This document shows, piece by piece, positions 23,410-33,919 of a stretch of DNA of 64,000 nucleotides. How positions within the stretch are numbered: position 1 is the stretch's first letter; the number at the start of each line of letters is the position of its first letter. The DNA is taken from assembly GCF_024166365.1 (NCBI RefSeq), contig NC_064821.1, forward strand, positions 107,986,349 to 108,050,348, in the 5' to 3' direction. The notes under the pieces are model-generated. The model was not told where the DNA came from and did no database searches. It saw nothing but the letters and a program-made list of their open reading frames with translations. This DNA comes from Elephas maximus indicus. Lineage: Eukaryota; Chordata; Mammalia; Proboscidea; Elephantidae. Position numbers and translations under genes: made by a program.

Positions 23410-24236
23410 GTAACTTCAACAGTTGAGTGGCTACTACATTAGAAGTCACTTTGGCCCTTGTTCTTATCTTTTTTATACTAACCCTTTCTTGCCAAATCCC
23501 CTTTTTGGGATCTAGATACGTTCTTTGGTGTTAAAGCATGCGCTTAAGGCCTCTCTTCCTCTCAGTTGCGGCCTTCCTGGGCTTTGCTAAAACTCACCTT
23601 AACACCCTGACACAACGATCGGAGGCCGTAGGGTATGGGCGTAGTATAGTATTGCAGTGCAACTGTTGGGCCTGCCGAGAGGGACCCACAGGGGCTGCTT
23701 CACCAGGATTTTTCTTCCACTCAATAACAAATCTCAGCCAGGTTGTCCCTGTACCTGGAACTATCAACTCACGCATTGCAGTACTACGCTTACGTTTCGA
23801 TTCCCCCCCTATCTTTAGACACTCATATTCATATATAACCAAACCAGAGGGGGAGGAGATAGCCAACCAAAGGAGTGGATAGGCCCTAGTTGGAATACCA
23901 CTTCTTATTCCTGCAACCCCCAAACTGAAATTGTTTATAGCACTTACACCCAAGGGCCAGGCTCCTGCTCTAATGGGACATGGACCTGAAACTCCTCCAT
24001 TAAGGCTGTTTGGGTAAGACGCCGCGACTCCGATCCTCTGTGCTTTAGGACTTTCATGAACATTTCCCAGCTCCGTGATCACCATCCATTTCAAATTTTG
24101 CTGGTCAAACTTATGGTGTTACAGGGGTTCCAGCCCATACCTAGAGAAGACCCGTCTGTCCCTCACAGTAGGCTGAGTCAGGCAGAGAGAGATTTCTACT
24201 CCCTCAGGCAGGCCAGTGACCAAATGTCAGCATGAA
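23410..24236 (+). pseudogene. Truncated retroviral env relic
   Basis: The open piece 23538-23882 starts with a hydrophobic leader resembling a signal peptide and includes a CWAC group near residue 43. The rest of the surface subunit is in other frames with stops. No transmembrane subunit, fusion peptide or heptad region is seen before the 3' LTR, so the gene is heavily deleted as well as frameshifted. The assignment rests mainly on position after pol and the leader. Confidence 0.6.
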
Positions 24237-24301
24237 GCAGTTACAGAAGAAGAGACCTCTGTCCTCACTCCCTCGTAAAGATTTATGAGTATGAAATCTC
24301 T

Positions 24302-24394
24302 CAGTGGGGAATGAGGCCAGGAGAAAGTCAAGCAGGACAGACAGTGGAATAAACGTGACCTATTCGCTGCTGGGTGGATGAACTGAAATGTTCT
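24302..24394 (+). repeat. Polypurine tract and stub of the 3' LTR
   Basis: A purine-rich agtggggaa precedes TGAGGCCAGGAG, which would be the true LTR start at 24312. About 80 bp match the 5' LTR (aaagtcaagcaggacag) before the sequence breaks into a CAAA repeat and a SINE. The rest of the LTR is lost. Confidence 0.7.
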
Positions 24395-24395
24395 A

Positions 24396-24425
24396 CTAAA
24401 ACAAACAAACAAACAAACAAACAAA
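24396..24425. repeat. (CAAA)n simple repeat
   Basis: Seven CAAA-type units at the 3' tail of the adjoining minus-strand AfroSINE. Confidence 0.85.
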
Positions 24426-24588
24426 ACCCAAACCCTTTGCCATCGAGTCAATGGCGACTCATAGCGACCCCATAGGACAGAGTAGAACTGCCCCATATGG
24501 TTTCCAAGGAGCGCCTGGCGGATTCGAGCTGCCGACCTCCTGGTTAGCAGCCGTAGTACTTAATCACTACACCACCAGGGTTTCCCCC
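24426..24588 (-). mobile_element. AfroSINE (minus), short form
   Basis: RTE-like tail at the left (gccatcgagtcaatggcgac), tRNA-like head at the right, ending ccaccagggtttcc. It interrupts or abuts the retroviral 3' LTR. Confidence 0.9.
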
Positions 24589-24946
24589 TCTATAACAGTG
24601 CTGCATAATTTAGCACACTGGCGTTGGAAAGCAGTTTATATGGTAGCTGATGCCATGTCAGCGTTAAAAATATAATTTCCCTCTGTGAATTCTGTGTGAA
24701 GTTGTAAAAGTGAAAGGTTTTCTACCCCCTTTTTTACTGATCTGCTAAATTGGTTTTGCTGTAAATGCAGAGAAAACAAATGTTTGTGATACACACATAA
24801 TTTCTTTCGTATAATTACCATATAGTTATTTTAAGAATTCAAGCCTTGTTTTTCATGGCCTATTAATCCACAATACCAAAAATATCTTCATTTTTGTAAT
24901 TCAAGTCCTTATGAAAATTATAAAACAGGCATCCAGATACTTGTTA

Positions 24947-24992
24947 GATGTCACTATGAGTCAGAATCGACTCGACGGCACTGGTTTTTTGG
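24947..24992 (+). mobile_element. AfroSINE/RTE tail fragment (plus)
   Basis: Only the last 45 bases are present: ctatgagtcagaatcgactc, then a 'ggcactggtttttt' end. Confidence 0.75.
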
Positions 24993-25740
24993 GTATGTTA
25001 TCTGTCCTAAAAAATCAGAACAGCATCCTGGATGTCAAAATCTGGAACCACAGGCTATCATAATCCGGTAAGAAACCAATTACTTTGTTCACTCTAAATA
25101 ATATTTAATTTGTGATCTTACTATTAACCTTTATTTTATTGGTACTTGGTAGCCTCCACTACATAACAGAAAAATCGCTCCAGTTACCTGTTTTTGTAAG
25201 AATAATAATTCCAACTATTAAACACATCAAAAAAAAATTGAAAAACACGTTTGAAGTTTAATTTTGAACTTTTCAACCCTGCGTTCTGAAAGTTTTTCCC
25301 ATGCGGTTTCATAGTTCGGTACTATACACTAAAAAAATTAGAGAATTTTTACTTCTAGCTCTAAAATTTCCTATGTAATTCAGGATTCTGCCTGGTAGTA
25401 CTTGCTCCAAGAAAATCTTGTGGTACCACCAAATAACATTGAATTACATTTTGCAGTGCTTTAATCTAGTATTTCTATCAACATCCCATTGAAGTGAGGA
25501 TGAAATTTTCCGTTTTCATAAAAGTCTCCAGGATATCTTTCTGTTCCTTGAAAATCATATGAATGTGAAATTTGAGTACATACATCCCTTAATATTTAGA
25601 TAAGTATCTACCTACGGTCCCAACTATAGCTTGGCTTAGAGTACCTTCCCAACAGGGTAAGAGGGAATACTAGTATTTTTTACGAAAGTGAGGGTCGGAA
25701 GAAGGCGTATATTGGTTTAAAGGATTTAATGAGTTCTTTG
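24993..25740. other. Intergenic, upstream of ATG4C
   Basis: No gene, repeat or RNA recognised in this AT-rich stretch. Confidence 0.5.
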
Positions 25741-25788
25741 ATACCGCATTTAGGGAATGCGGAGGGTTAGGGAATCTGGGGCGTAGTG

Positions 25789-25860
25789 TATGCTGGGTTC
25801 TGTAGTTCCTGCGCCGGAGGAGAGGGAGCCATGTTGCACGGCATACTGGGAGTTGAAGTC
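25789..25860 (-). promoter_or_regulatory. ZNF143/THAP11-like motif pair upstream of ATG4C
   Basis: On the minus strand, actacagaacccagcata (25789-25806) fits the promoter motif ACTACAnnnCCCAG.ATGC. A second, weaker relative gacttcaactcccagtatgc lies at 25841-25860. Motifs of this type occur at many housekeeping promoters. Recognition is by eye. Confidence 0.5.
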
Positions 25861-25883
25861 CGATGGTTCAACAAAAACTTAAA

Positions 25884-26018
25884 AAAACCCCAAACCCACT
25901 GACTGCATTCAGGGCAGAACAGAACTGCCCATAGGGTTTCCAGGTAGCAGCTGGTGGATTCCAGTTGCCGACCTTTTTGTTAGCAGCCGAGCTCTTAACC
26001 ACTGCGCCACCAGGGCTC
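25884..26018 (-). mobile_element. AfroSINE (minus) inside the ATG4C upstream region
   Basis: Short form, tail truncated. It is flanked by 15 bp duplications with two mismatches (caacaaaaacttaaa at 25869, caacaggaacttaaa at 26019). It separates the ZNF143-like block from the CpG-rich core promoter. Confidence 0.85.
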
Positions 26019-26149
26019 CAACAGGAACTTAAAGTTGCCTTAACGTGGTTTGTCCATCAGAGAGATACTACTTAGAACTTAATATTTTCCCTTAGTTCTG
26101 CCCTTGGCGCATTTGCGGTTTAGGGGCTGAGGTGGCGAACTGGTGGAAA

Positions 26150-26433
26150 GAGGGTTCGCTTAAGCAAGCGGAAAGCAGGCTAGAGGGTGTTGCTATGGCG
26201 GCCACCAATGGAAAGGTCCCAATGCTCCGGAAGTGGCTGACCTGCTGAGTTTGAAGGGGAGGCTTCTTTCTACGGCGGCCGGGGAGTTTGTGTCGCCTCT
26301 GTCGCTGCGGAACCGAGATCGGAGCGTCTGCGTGGTTACGGGCAGCTTTGGTGGCGGCTGCTGCTAGAGCTGGAGATTTCCCGAGTTGATGGCTCCTGCA
26401 CATTCTTTACAGTTCTCCAGACCTCCTGTTTAG
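26150..26433 (+). promoter_or_regulatory. ATG4C: ATG4C core promoter and CpG-rich region
   Basis: The GC and CpG content rises sharply here against an AT-rich background. It holds a YY1-like atggcggc (26195-26202), a CCAAT box (26205-26209) and an ETS/GABP-type CCGGAAGT (26227-26234). No TATA box is apparent, consistent with a dispersed housekeeping-type start. The link to ATG4C is by orientation and position: it is the only CpG-rich stretch upstream of exon 2 in the window. The minus-strand open frame across it is treated as chance. Confidence 0.65.
26240..26433 (+). other. ATG4C: Probable non-coding exon 1 of ATG4C
   Basis: No coding start for ATG4C is here, as translation begins in exon 2. 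The inferred 3' boundary is the splice donor TTTAG|GTGAGG, with GT at 26434-26435, a good consensus match. The 5' boundary is a guess placed just after the ETS and CCAAT motifs. Transcript data would settle it. Other donors in the region are possible. Confidence 0.45.
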
Positions 26434-27831
26434 GTGAGGGGACGACTTGAGGCTAGCAGAGTCAGGAGAAGGTTGGGACTTAGTGTCTCAGGTCCCCGAA
26501 TGAGCAGGCTTCTTGGGGCCCAGCCCTCAGTGGAGACCCTGCGTGCAACCCTCTGGGCTCTCTGAGAGTTTTGGCTTTTCTGTCACCTATCCTTTCTAGT
26601 CTCATTTCTCTTCTGACTCCTCCTCGCCCGGTTCTGGGCTCCAGAGATAACAAACCGTAAGCCTTCCTGTGGGCAGCTGTTTCCCGTCTCCTTGTGCCTT
26701 TCTTTAGGTATTCCAGGCAAGACCTTATTGTCGCCTGAGCTCTCGCATCCACATAATCCTTTCCCCGTGCCAATGCTCTGTCGCCCGGTTAAATAAATAA
26801 ATGGAAAACGGATCCCCCAAGATCTCAGTTTTCTCATTTCTAATCCTCTCCCCCACTCTGGGCCTTAGTTCCTGCTTCAGACTATAACACGGACGTCAGA
26901 ATGTCTTAATGTTATCCCACCCAGACATTAACTTGACTCACTTTGCTGTATTTGGTTTTTGCTCGCCCTCAACCCTCCCACCCTCATCCACATATTAGGG
27001 CTATGTAGGTTGAAGGTTCAGAATATTTTCTCACACGTAATTGTAAAAATTCCCAGCTGAAGTGATGACTGGTGAATACGGGAGACTTCATTGGTCATCT
27101 CAGCATAACTTAATGTTTATTAAGTTTATATAAGATTTTTTTGATTTGTGTTTTCGTTTCATATGGATTATTTTCCCATCAGGGTTTGCTGCTAGCCTAA
27201 AACTAGAGAGAATTTCCTCGCCCTTCAGCTCTGTATATCTGAATTACATAAGAATTTTCTTCACTTTTCCTACTCAGACCACGTATCCCCAGTTGGAAAT
27301 TTTGCAGTGATTATGTGTTAATTGATAGCAGATAGACATAAGGTAGTGTCTTGCTTGGTTGTAATTTGTAATTAGACTATGAGTCACTGAAAGTATCCAG
27401 AGGGATTGGAAAGGCTTTGTGAGGTAAAGTCTGTGTCTTTTCCATGTTATAAATTAATAAAGATTCTTTCCTGAACTGAGAAGAATTTCTAATTAGTCCA
27501 ATAAATTAATTCTATATTGGATTATCAGTTCATTCACTGTAAGATTTTGGAAACTGTTTTAAACTGTGGCCACTATAAGGAATTGTATAGTTCAGTGAAG
27601 AGTTTAAAAACTGTTTAACTGGTGCTTTTTTCCCCCTGTAAAACAGGGTCCAAATATATTTAAAAATTGATTTGCAGTAACTTGCTATGAGGTGCTTCTA
27701 GATATTTTGACAGCTCTGGTAAAACAGCATTGTATACTACTAATGTTTTGTAGATTGAAATTCCTGGGTTTCTGGGACCATGTAACTCAAATGAGCTTGC
27801 AGCTTCTCTTTTATTTTGATTATTACATCAC
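26434..27831 (+). other. ATG4C intron 1, proximal part
   Basis: GC-rich for about 400 bp, then AT-rich. No repeat or exon recognised. Confidence 0.5.
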
Positions 27832-28150
27832 TGTTGTGTGCCGCTGAATCAATTCTGACTCATAGTGACCCTATGGGACAGAGTAGAACTCTATGGGATA
27901 GAGTTTCCTAAGCTATAATCTTTATGGGAGGAGATCACCAGGTCTTTTCTCTCGAGGAGCCGCTGGGTGGGTTCAAACCACCAATCTTTTGGTTAGCAAC
28001 CCAAAACCAAACCCACTGCCATAATGACTCATAGTAATCCTATAAAACAGAGTAGTAGACCTGCCCCACAGAGTTTCCAAGGAGTTGCTGGAAGATTTGA
28101 ATTGCTGACCTTTTGATTAGCACCCTAGCTCTCAACCACCAGGGTGCCTA
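27832..28150 (-). mobile_element. Two AfroSINEs (minus), nested or abutting
   Basis: The first (from 27832) is a long form that stops at 'ttggttagcaac' around 28003, where a second SINE tail (ccaaacccactgcc) begins. Only one tRNA-like head end, accagggtgcc, follows. The second copy probably inserted in the head of the first. Confidence 0.8.
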
Positions 28151-28356
28151 CTGTACTATAGAGATTCTAATAGTAAAATTATCGTTTTTAAGGAATCAAA
28201 TAAAACCTACATATGCCAGTAAAATACAAATACTTGCATCCTGTCAAATTGGGATTATTCCTAATTAATCCAAAATGGTTTCAGCTATGCTAAAGATTTG
28301 GAGCTAAGTGTATAGTATTTCAGAGTAAATTCACTCATGTAAGAGCCCAAATGAGA

Positions 28357-28563
28357 GGCAGTGAGGTTGGGGAAAGGAATGAGGGACGCAGTTCATATTG
28401 GAGCCTGTAGTTCCTGCGCCAGAGGAGAGGGAGCCATGTTGCATGGCGTACTGGGGAGTAGGAAGTGGTTACAGTGGGAATGGAAAAAACGAATGACTTT
28501 CGAGAGCTGTTGTGAAGGAACAGTGGAACCTGCCTGTTAATTCCAGAGTGCTGAGGGAGGTGG
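28357..28563 (+). repeat. Inverted repeat arm A, related to the ATG4C promoter
   Basis: About 50 bp (28405-28455) match 25801-25850 upstream of ATG4C with three or four differences. The wider 200 bp matches arm B (28908-29085) in reverse complement, for example 'ggaacctgcctgttaattc' in both. The spacer is about 345 bp. Confidence 0.75.
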
Positions 28564-28907
28564 CAGAGGTGTACGGGTAGATTTACCTATTTCATCAAAT
28601 CATGATTTTTATTCCGAGATACACTATTATTTTACGTACCACTAAGAAAGGAAAAAAAAAATTGTCAATTAAACAAGGATCATCAGCTGCAGATGCATTT
28701 CAGAGATGGTAGTTAAAATGTAAAAGTTTGTGACTTGGAATCATGAAATAAGGTACTCCTTATGACAGTTGGTGGGTCTCGTAACCAGTTTACTTTTTGG
28801 ATTATTTATAAATTTGTTTCTAATCTTAGTACTTTCAGTCATTTAGCACTTATTTATTAACCGGATGCTCTTCTAGGCCTTGGTGAAATAGGGGGGAGTA
28901 ATAAAGC

Positions 28908-29085
28908 CCACTGCCCCTAGCACTGCAGAATTAACAGGCAGGTTCCACTGGTTCTTTCACAACAGCTCTAGAAATTTATTCCTTTTTGCATTCCTACTGT
29001 AACCATTTCAACTCCCAGCATGCCATGCAACACAGCTCTTTCTCTCTCCTCTGAAAGAGAGATTCCTCTCCTCAACCTCATTGCC
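28908..29085 (-). repeat. Inverted repeat arm B
   Basis: Reverse complement of arm A. It contains the ZNF143/THAP11-like ttcaactcccagcatgc at 29007-29023, a better match to that motif than arm A. Confidence 0.75.
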
Positions 29086-29143
29086 TTAGTCTCTACTGTC
29101 ATAGAACTTATTGGATAGTGGGGGCAAACATTAATCAAGTATT

Positions 29144-29436
29144 TGTTGTTGTTGTTAGGTGCTGTTGAGTTGGTTCTGACTCATAGTGACCCTTTGTACC
29201 ACAGAATGAGACACTGCCCGGCCCAGTGTTCCACTGCTATTCATAAGGTTTTCACTGGCTAATTCTTTTCAGAAGTAGACCACCGGCTCATTTTTCATAG
29301 TCTTAGTCTGGAAGCTCAGCTGAAGCCCCTCCGCGTGGGTGACCCTGCTGGTATCAGAATACTGGCGGCACAGCTTCCGGTATCAGAACAACACACAAGC
29401 CCCCACAGTACGACAAACTGCCAGACACATGGGGGA
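29144..29436 (-). mobile_element. Internally deleted RTE derivative, 293 bp
   Basis: On the minus strand it is the RTE 5' UTR (compare 5230-5453) joined to the last 80 or so bases of the RTE 3' end, without coding sequence. A perfect 11 bp duplication aatcaagtatt flanks it (29133-29143 and 29437-29447), so it moved as a unit and is not a later deletion of a full insertion. It resembles a non-autonomous RTE family. Confidence 0.88.
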
Positions 29437-29901
29437 AATCAAGTATTCAGTCAAAGAAATTTAAAATTATAACTATGTTAAGTGCTGTAATAAAGGGCTT
29501 GATGTTATGCAAAGGAAGGACTGACTATCGAGGAGATAGGGTAGATGGGGAGAGACCGATTAGGAGATTGTTGAGGTAGCCCAGATGAGAGATGATGGTA
29601 TCCTGGAGAAGGTGGTGGTGAAAACGTTGAAATAGAAGTGGATGGATTCCAGAGATGTTTCGCAGGTGAAACTGGGTGGTAGATTGGGTGGGGGGATGAA
29701 GGAGAGGAAAGGGTCTGCAGTTCACTGAGAGAACAATGATTGAGGACCAGGGTTTGGGGGGACATGCTTTGTTTATTAATATTTCTAACTGTGGCAGCAG
29801 TGATCAAGGTTAATTCCTGATTTCTTGCCTTTTTTTTTCCTTATATGTCATCGTTTCAGTTAAACATATTAGAGGAGTGATACTCCTGCAATGGGTTTTT
29901 T

Positions 29902-30534
29902 TTTTTTTTAATAATTTTTATTGAGCGTTAAGTGAACGTTTACAAATCAAGTCAGTCTGTCACATATAAGCTTATATACACCTTACTCCATACTCCCACT
30001 TACTCTCCCCCTAATGAGTCAGCCCTTCCAGTCTCTCCTTTCCTGACAATTTTGCCAGTTTCTAACCCTCTGTACCCTCCCATCCCCCCCCAGCAGGAGA
30101 TGCCAACACGGTCTCAAGTGTCCACCTGATACAAGTAGCTCACTCTTCATCAGCATCTCTCTCCTACCCACTGTCCAGTCCCTTCCATGTCTGATGAGTT
30201 GTCTTCGGGAATGGTTCCTGTCCTGGGCCAACAGAAGGTTTGGGGACCATGACTGCCGGGATTCCTCTAGTCTCAGTCAGACCATTAAGTCTGGTCTTTT
30301 TATGAGAATTTGGGGTCTGCATCCCACTGATCTTCTGCTCCCTCAGGGGTTCTCTGTTGTGCTCCCTGTCAGGGCGGTCATCGGTTATGGCCAGGCACCA
30401 TCTAGTTCTTCTGGTCTCAGAATGATGTAAATCTCTGGTTCCTGTGGCTGTTTCTGTCTCTTGGGCTCATAGTTATCGTGTGACCTTGGTGTTCTTCATT
30501 CTCCTTTGATCCAGGTGGGTTGAGACCAATTGAC
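29902..30534 (-). mobile_element. L1 3' UTR fragment (5'-truncated), minus
   Basis: Same sequence as the 3' UTR of the full L1 at 44.8 kb, starting with the T run (poly-A on the minus strand). A 15 bp duplication with one mismatch flanks it (29887-29901 and 30535-30549). Confidence 0.85.
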
Positions 30535-30879
30535 TGCAATGAGTTTTTTCAGTGTTTTTCCCTCCTTGGATGAGCAGGGAGTGAAGTCCTAAACAAAAAC
30601 ATCTGGAAATATGTGGATACCTGTTTCGAATATATATGTAACATTAAATCATATACATGAATAGGTAACTGAGTAATCCGTAATCTTTATTTTCATTTGG
30701 AATTTGACGTTGAATTGGGTATCTGGTTAAATTCTAACTTCATTCATTTACTACATATGTAAATATAAATGTACATTAGGGAAAAATGACATACTTTTGA
30801 TTTTTCTTTAGAAATATCTCATTTGTATAATTTCTGATAGGTAATACATCAGTGTCTTATTTAGATTTTACATTTCGTA

Positions 30880-31140
30880 GTAAAGCAGTAGAGTGTATAC
30901 AGTGGTTGAGAGTGTTGGCTTTGGAGTCAGACTGTCTGGGCTCAAGGTCTGTTTTGCTATTTACTAGCAGTATGGCCTTGCAGGAGTTATTTAGCCTTTT
31001 CCATTTTTTGTTGTTTATTTATAACGTGAGGATAATAATGGTACCTGCCTTACAGAATTGTGAGGGTTAAATGAGATGATACATGCCCACAGGTTAACAT
31101 AATTCCTAGTATAGAGGTTAAGTATTTATTATTATTATTA
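30880..31140 (+). repeat. MIR-type SINE, plus
   Basis: The core reads in order: gtggttgagagtgttggctt, cagactgtctgggctcaa, ttactagcagtatggcctt, then 'gataataatggtacctgcct' and 'ttaaatgagatgatacatg'. This is a nearly full-length ancient MIR. Confidence 0.85.
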
Positions 31141-31650
31141 TAGTGATGTCGGGTCTGAGGTTATCTGGACTTCTGTAATATTTTAAGATTTATTTTGTAG
31201 TTGCTTTTGAATGCAGAGAAAATACAAGATTGCTTTGCTTATTCAGCGTTGTCCTAGAAGAGTCAGCACGTCTTCTTTCACAGAATGTTCATCAGAGATG
31301 ATTGTTAGTCTGCAGCTGTAATAGAAACCTGATGGTAGATTGGTTTGTAATTATTATTTGTTAGGATGATTACCTTTATTTTTAGCAAGACTTTTCTGAA
31401 CGTGTACTGGCTTTTAGCCCTTATGGATAAGGTGAAGAAGAAGTTAGGCTCTAAGAGTTTAGTGTTTGCCTGCTGTACCCCTCACAGGCAAGATAAGGTT
31501 AGCAGAGAAAATACTCTTGGAAGGCTTTTGTGAAATCTTATAAGTTGCTGATTTCTGTGCAGCTCACCATGGCATATAGTTGATAAGCTGCTCTACTCTC
31601 TCATGTAAAGTTTTTAAAGTTAATCATAAACATATTCTCAAATTCTCTTT

Positions 31651-32181
31651 TTTAAAACGTTTCTATCAAGTTTTTATTTATTTTTTATTGTACTTCAGAT
31701 GAAGGTTTACAGAACAAACTTGCTTCTCATTAAACAGTTAGTATGCATATTGTTTTGTGACATTGGTTACCAAGCCCACAACATGTCAACACTCTCTCTT
31801 CTCAACCTTGGGTTCCCTATTATGAGCTTTCCCATCCCCTCCTGCCTTCCTTGTCATTGCCCCTGGGCTGGTGTGCTCCTTTAGTCTCATTGTGTTTTAT
31901 GGGCCTGTCTAATCTTTGGCTGAAGGGTGAACATCAGGAGTGACTTCGTTACTGAGCTAAACAGGTGTCCAGGGGCCACAGTCTTGGGGTTTCTCTAGTC
32001 TCTGTCAGGCCAGAAATTCTGGTCTTTTTTTGTAAGTTAGAATTTTGTTCTACATTTTTCTCTAACTCTGTCTGGGACCCCTGTCAATGTGATCCCTGTC
32101 AGCAGTCAGTGGTGGTAGTCGGGCACCATCTAGTTGTGCTGGACTCAGTCTGGTGGAAGCTGTGGTAGTTGTGGTCCATTA
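31651..32181 (-). mobile_element. L1 3' UTR fragment (5'-truncated), minus
   Basis: Begins with a T-rich run, then 'gatgaaggtttacagaacaa'. It is a slightly different subfamily of the same L1 3' UTR. A perfect 13 bp duplication tcaaattctcttt lies at 31638-31650 and 32182-32194. Confidence 0.85.
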
Positions 32182-32214
32182 TCAAATTCTCTTTAATTTA
32201 GCCCTGCTTATTAC

Positions 32215-32435
32215 CACTGAAGGAGCAATGGTGACACACTGGTTAATTGCTTGGCTGCTAACTGAAGGGTTGGAGGTTTGAACCCATCAGCTGCTCTATG
32301 GGAGAAAGATGTGGCAATGTGCTTCTGTAAAGATTACAGTCTTGGAAACCCTATGGGGCAGTTCTACTCTGTCCTGTTGGGTTGCTGTGAGTTGGAATTG
32401 AATTGATGGCAGTGAGTTCGGTTGGTTGGTTTAGT
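32215..32435 (+). mobile_element. AfroSINE (plus), long form
   Basis: Complete head, middle block and RTE-like tail (gggttgctgtgagttggaat). Confidence 0.88.
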
Positions 32436-32442
32436 TATTACT

Positions 32443-32660
32443 GAAGGAGCCCTGGTGGCTCAGTGGTTAAGCACTTGGCAGCTAATTGAAAGGTCTAATC
32501 GAAAGGTCGGTGGTCCAAACCTACCAGCCACTCTGAGGGAGAAAGATGTGGCAGTCCACTTCTGTAAAGATTACAGCCTTGGAACCCCTATGAGGCAGTT
32601 TTCTACTCTCTATGAGAACTGTGTGAGTTCTACTTGCTATGATTTGGCATCAACTAGACA
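32443..32660 (+). mobile_element. AfroSINE (plus), long form, diverged tail
   Basis: Starts aaggagccctggtggctcag directly after the previous copy. It has a small internal duplication (ttgaaaggtctaatcgaaagg) and a degraded tail. Confidence 0.85.
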
Positions 32661-32793
32661 GCAACCAGAGTTTAGCCTAGGTATCATGGGGGTTATTTAC
32701 CTGAATGGGAGCTCTAGTACTGTCTCGAAAGCCATTTTATTCTCCTTAAAACCAAAATGCAACCATCATTAAAATCACACCCACGTGACAATA

Positions 32794-32962
32794 TGGAGCC
32801 CTGGTGGTGGAGTGGTTAAGCGCAATGGCTGCTAACTGAAAGGTCAGCAGTTTGAATCTACCAGGTGCTCTTTGGAAACGCTATGGGGGCAGTTCTGTTT
32901 TGTTCTATAGGGTCACTGTGAGTTGGAATTACTGGACGGCAACGGCTTTGGTTTTTTTGTTT
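32794..32962 (+). mobile_element. AfroSINE (plus), short form
   Basis: Head tggagccctggtggtggagt, tail ggacggcaacggctttgg. Confidence 0.9.
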
Positions 32963-33084
32963 CATGGCAGTACAGAATATAATAAACTTTTGAGTTTAAT
33001 ATCTGTCAAAACCTAAGGAAAAATGGATTCTAAGATTAGTAGTGTAATGGGTAGCGAACTCTGTGGCTCCCTCTAGAATATCGA

Positions 33085-33195
33085 ATGTGCTCCAAGAAGG
33101 CAGGGGCTTTTGTCCATTTACTTATTGTGTTGTGTCCCTAGTGCCCAGAACAGTGCCTGGTACACATTAGACACTCAATAAATACTTTTTAAATG
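33085..33195 (+). repeat. L2 3' end fragment, plus
   Basis: Typical wording: gaaggcaggggcttttgtcc, cagaacagtgcctggtacac, actcaataaatac. Confidence 0.75.
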
Positions 33196-33219
33196 AATTC
33201 CCTATTAAAAAATGTATCA

Positions 33220-33221
33220 GT

Positions 33222-33262
<41 letters not shown>
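33220..33262. repeat. (CA)n microsatellite
   Basis: About 20 uninterrupted CA units. Confidence 0.97.
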
Positions 33263-33263
<1 letters not shown>

Positions 33264-33919
33264 GTTCAGGGTTTGCAATTCATGCCGCCTCAGATGTGTC
33301 AGAGACTAATTGTTTTGGTGGCCTTTTGTTGTTATGGATATAACATTTTATTTTAGCCAAGATTAAAGAGTAGTGATATGGTATAAGAAGTATTCTAGAA
33401 TCATAAAAGTATATAAAACAATAATTACTAATATTAATATTTGGGCTAAATTTATTTAAATTTTACGTTTCATAGTAAATATATTTTACAAAGTGTTTTC
33501 ACTTATTTCTAATTTTGTTCTTAAGTGTATGAGGAACTGAGCCATGTAAGTCATATACGTGGCACGCTCACATCTTCTGACTCCAAGTCCGTGTCTCTAT
33601 GCACTAATAATTATTTAATAATCAGTCAACTTTCAAAGTACTTTATAGTTGTTTTTATTATTCTTTAAATTGGCTCCTGGTAAAGTAAGCATTTTTTCAT
33701 ATTTTGTAGGTAAGGAAAATAAACCACTATACAGGCTCCTGCGTAGTAGGGAGAGGCTCAGGCTAGGAAAGTCCAAACTATTTTTCTGTCTACTGAATTG
33801 CTCAGCTTCTTTTGTATGACAAAGACTTTCGGGGTTCTTAGTATATTGCAGTAGGTTAAACGAGTCTGATCAGTTGCTCTGTAGCCAACTTGATTTCCAC
33901 CCTGCTTCCCCCCCAACTT

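Larger units (their letters stand above)
15854..24394 (+). mobile_element. Class I (gamma-like) endogenous retrovirus, decayed
   Basis: An old provirus in LTR-gag-pro-pol-env-LTR order. It is interrupted in pol by an unrelated 768 bp solo LTR and cut short in the 3' LTR. Class I membership is inferred from a gag start beginning MGN, a single zinc knuckle, gag and pol separated by a stop in a similar frame, the YVDD reverse transcriptase motif and a GPY-type integrase C-terminus. All genes carry stops or frameshifts. The layout resembles the HERV-H/HERV-W group, but I did not search databases. Confidence 0.85.

Noticed and set aside
23538-23882. A preserved env open frame that might be a domesticated syncytin-like gene
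   Set aside because: Only about 115 codons are open, the remaining surface part is frameshifted and no transmembrane subunit exists before the LTR stub.
26092-26403. 103-codon minus-strand open frame over the CpG-rich promoter
   Set aside because: Alanine- and arginine-rich composition is what GC-rich DNA gives by chance. No start context or motif supports a gene.
33220-33262. Possible regulatory Z-DNA element at the CA repeat
   Set aside because: An ordinary dinucleotide microsatellite in an intron; nothing ties it to regulation.
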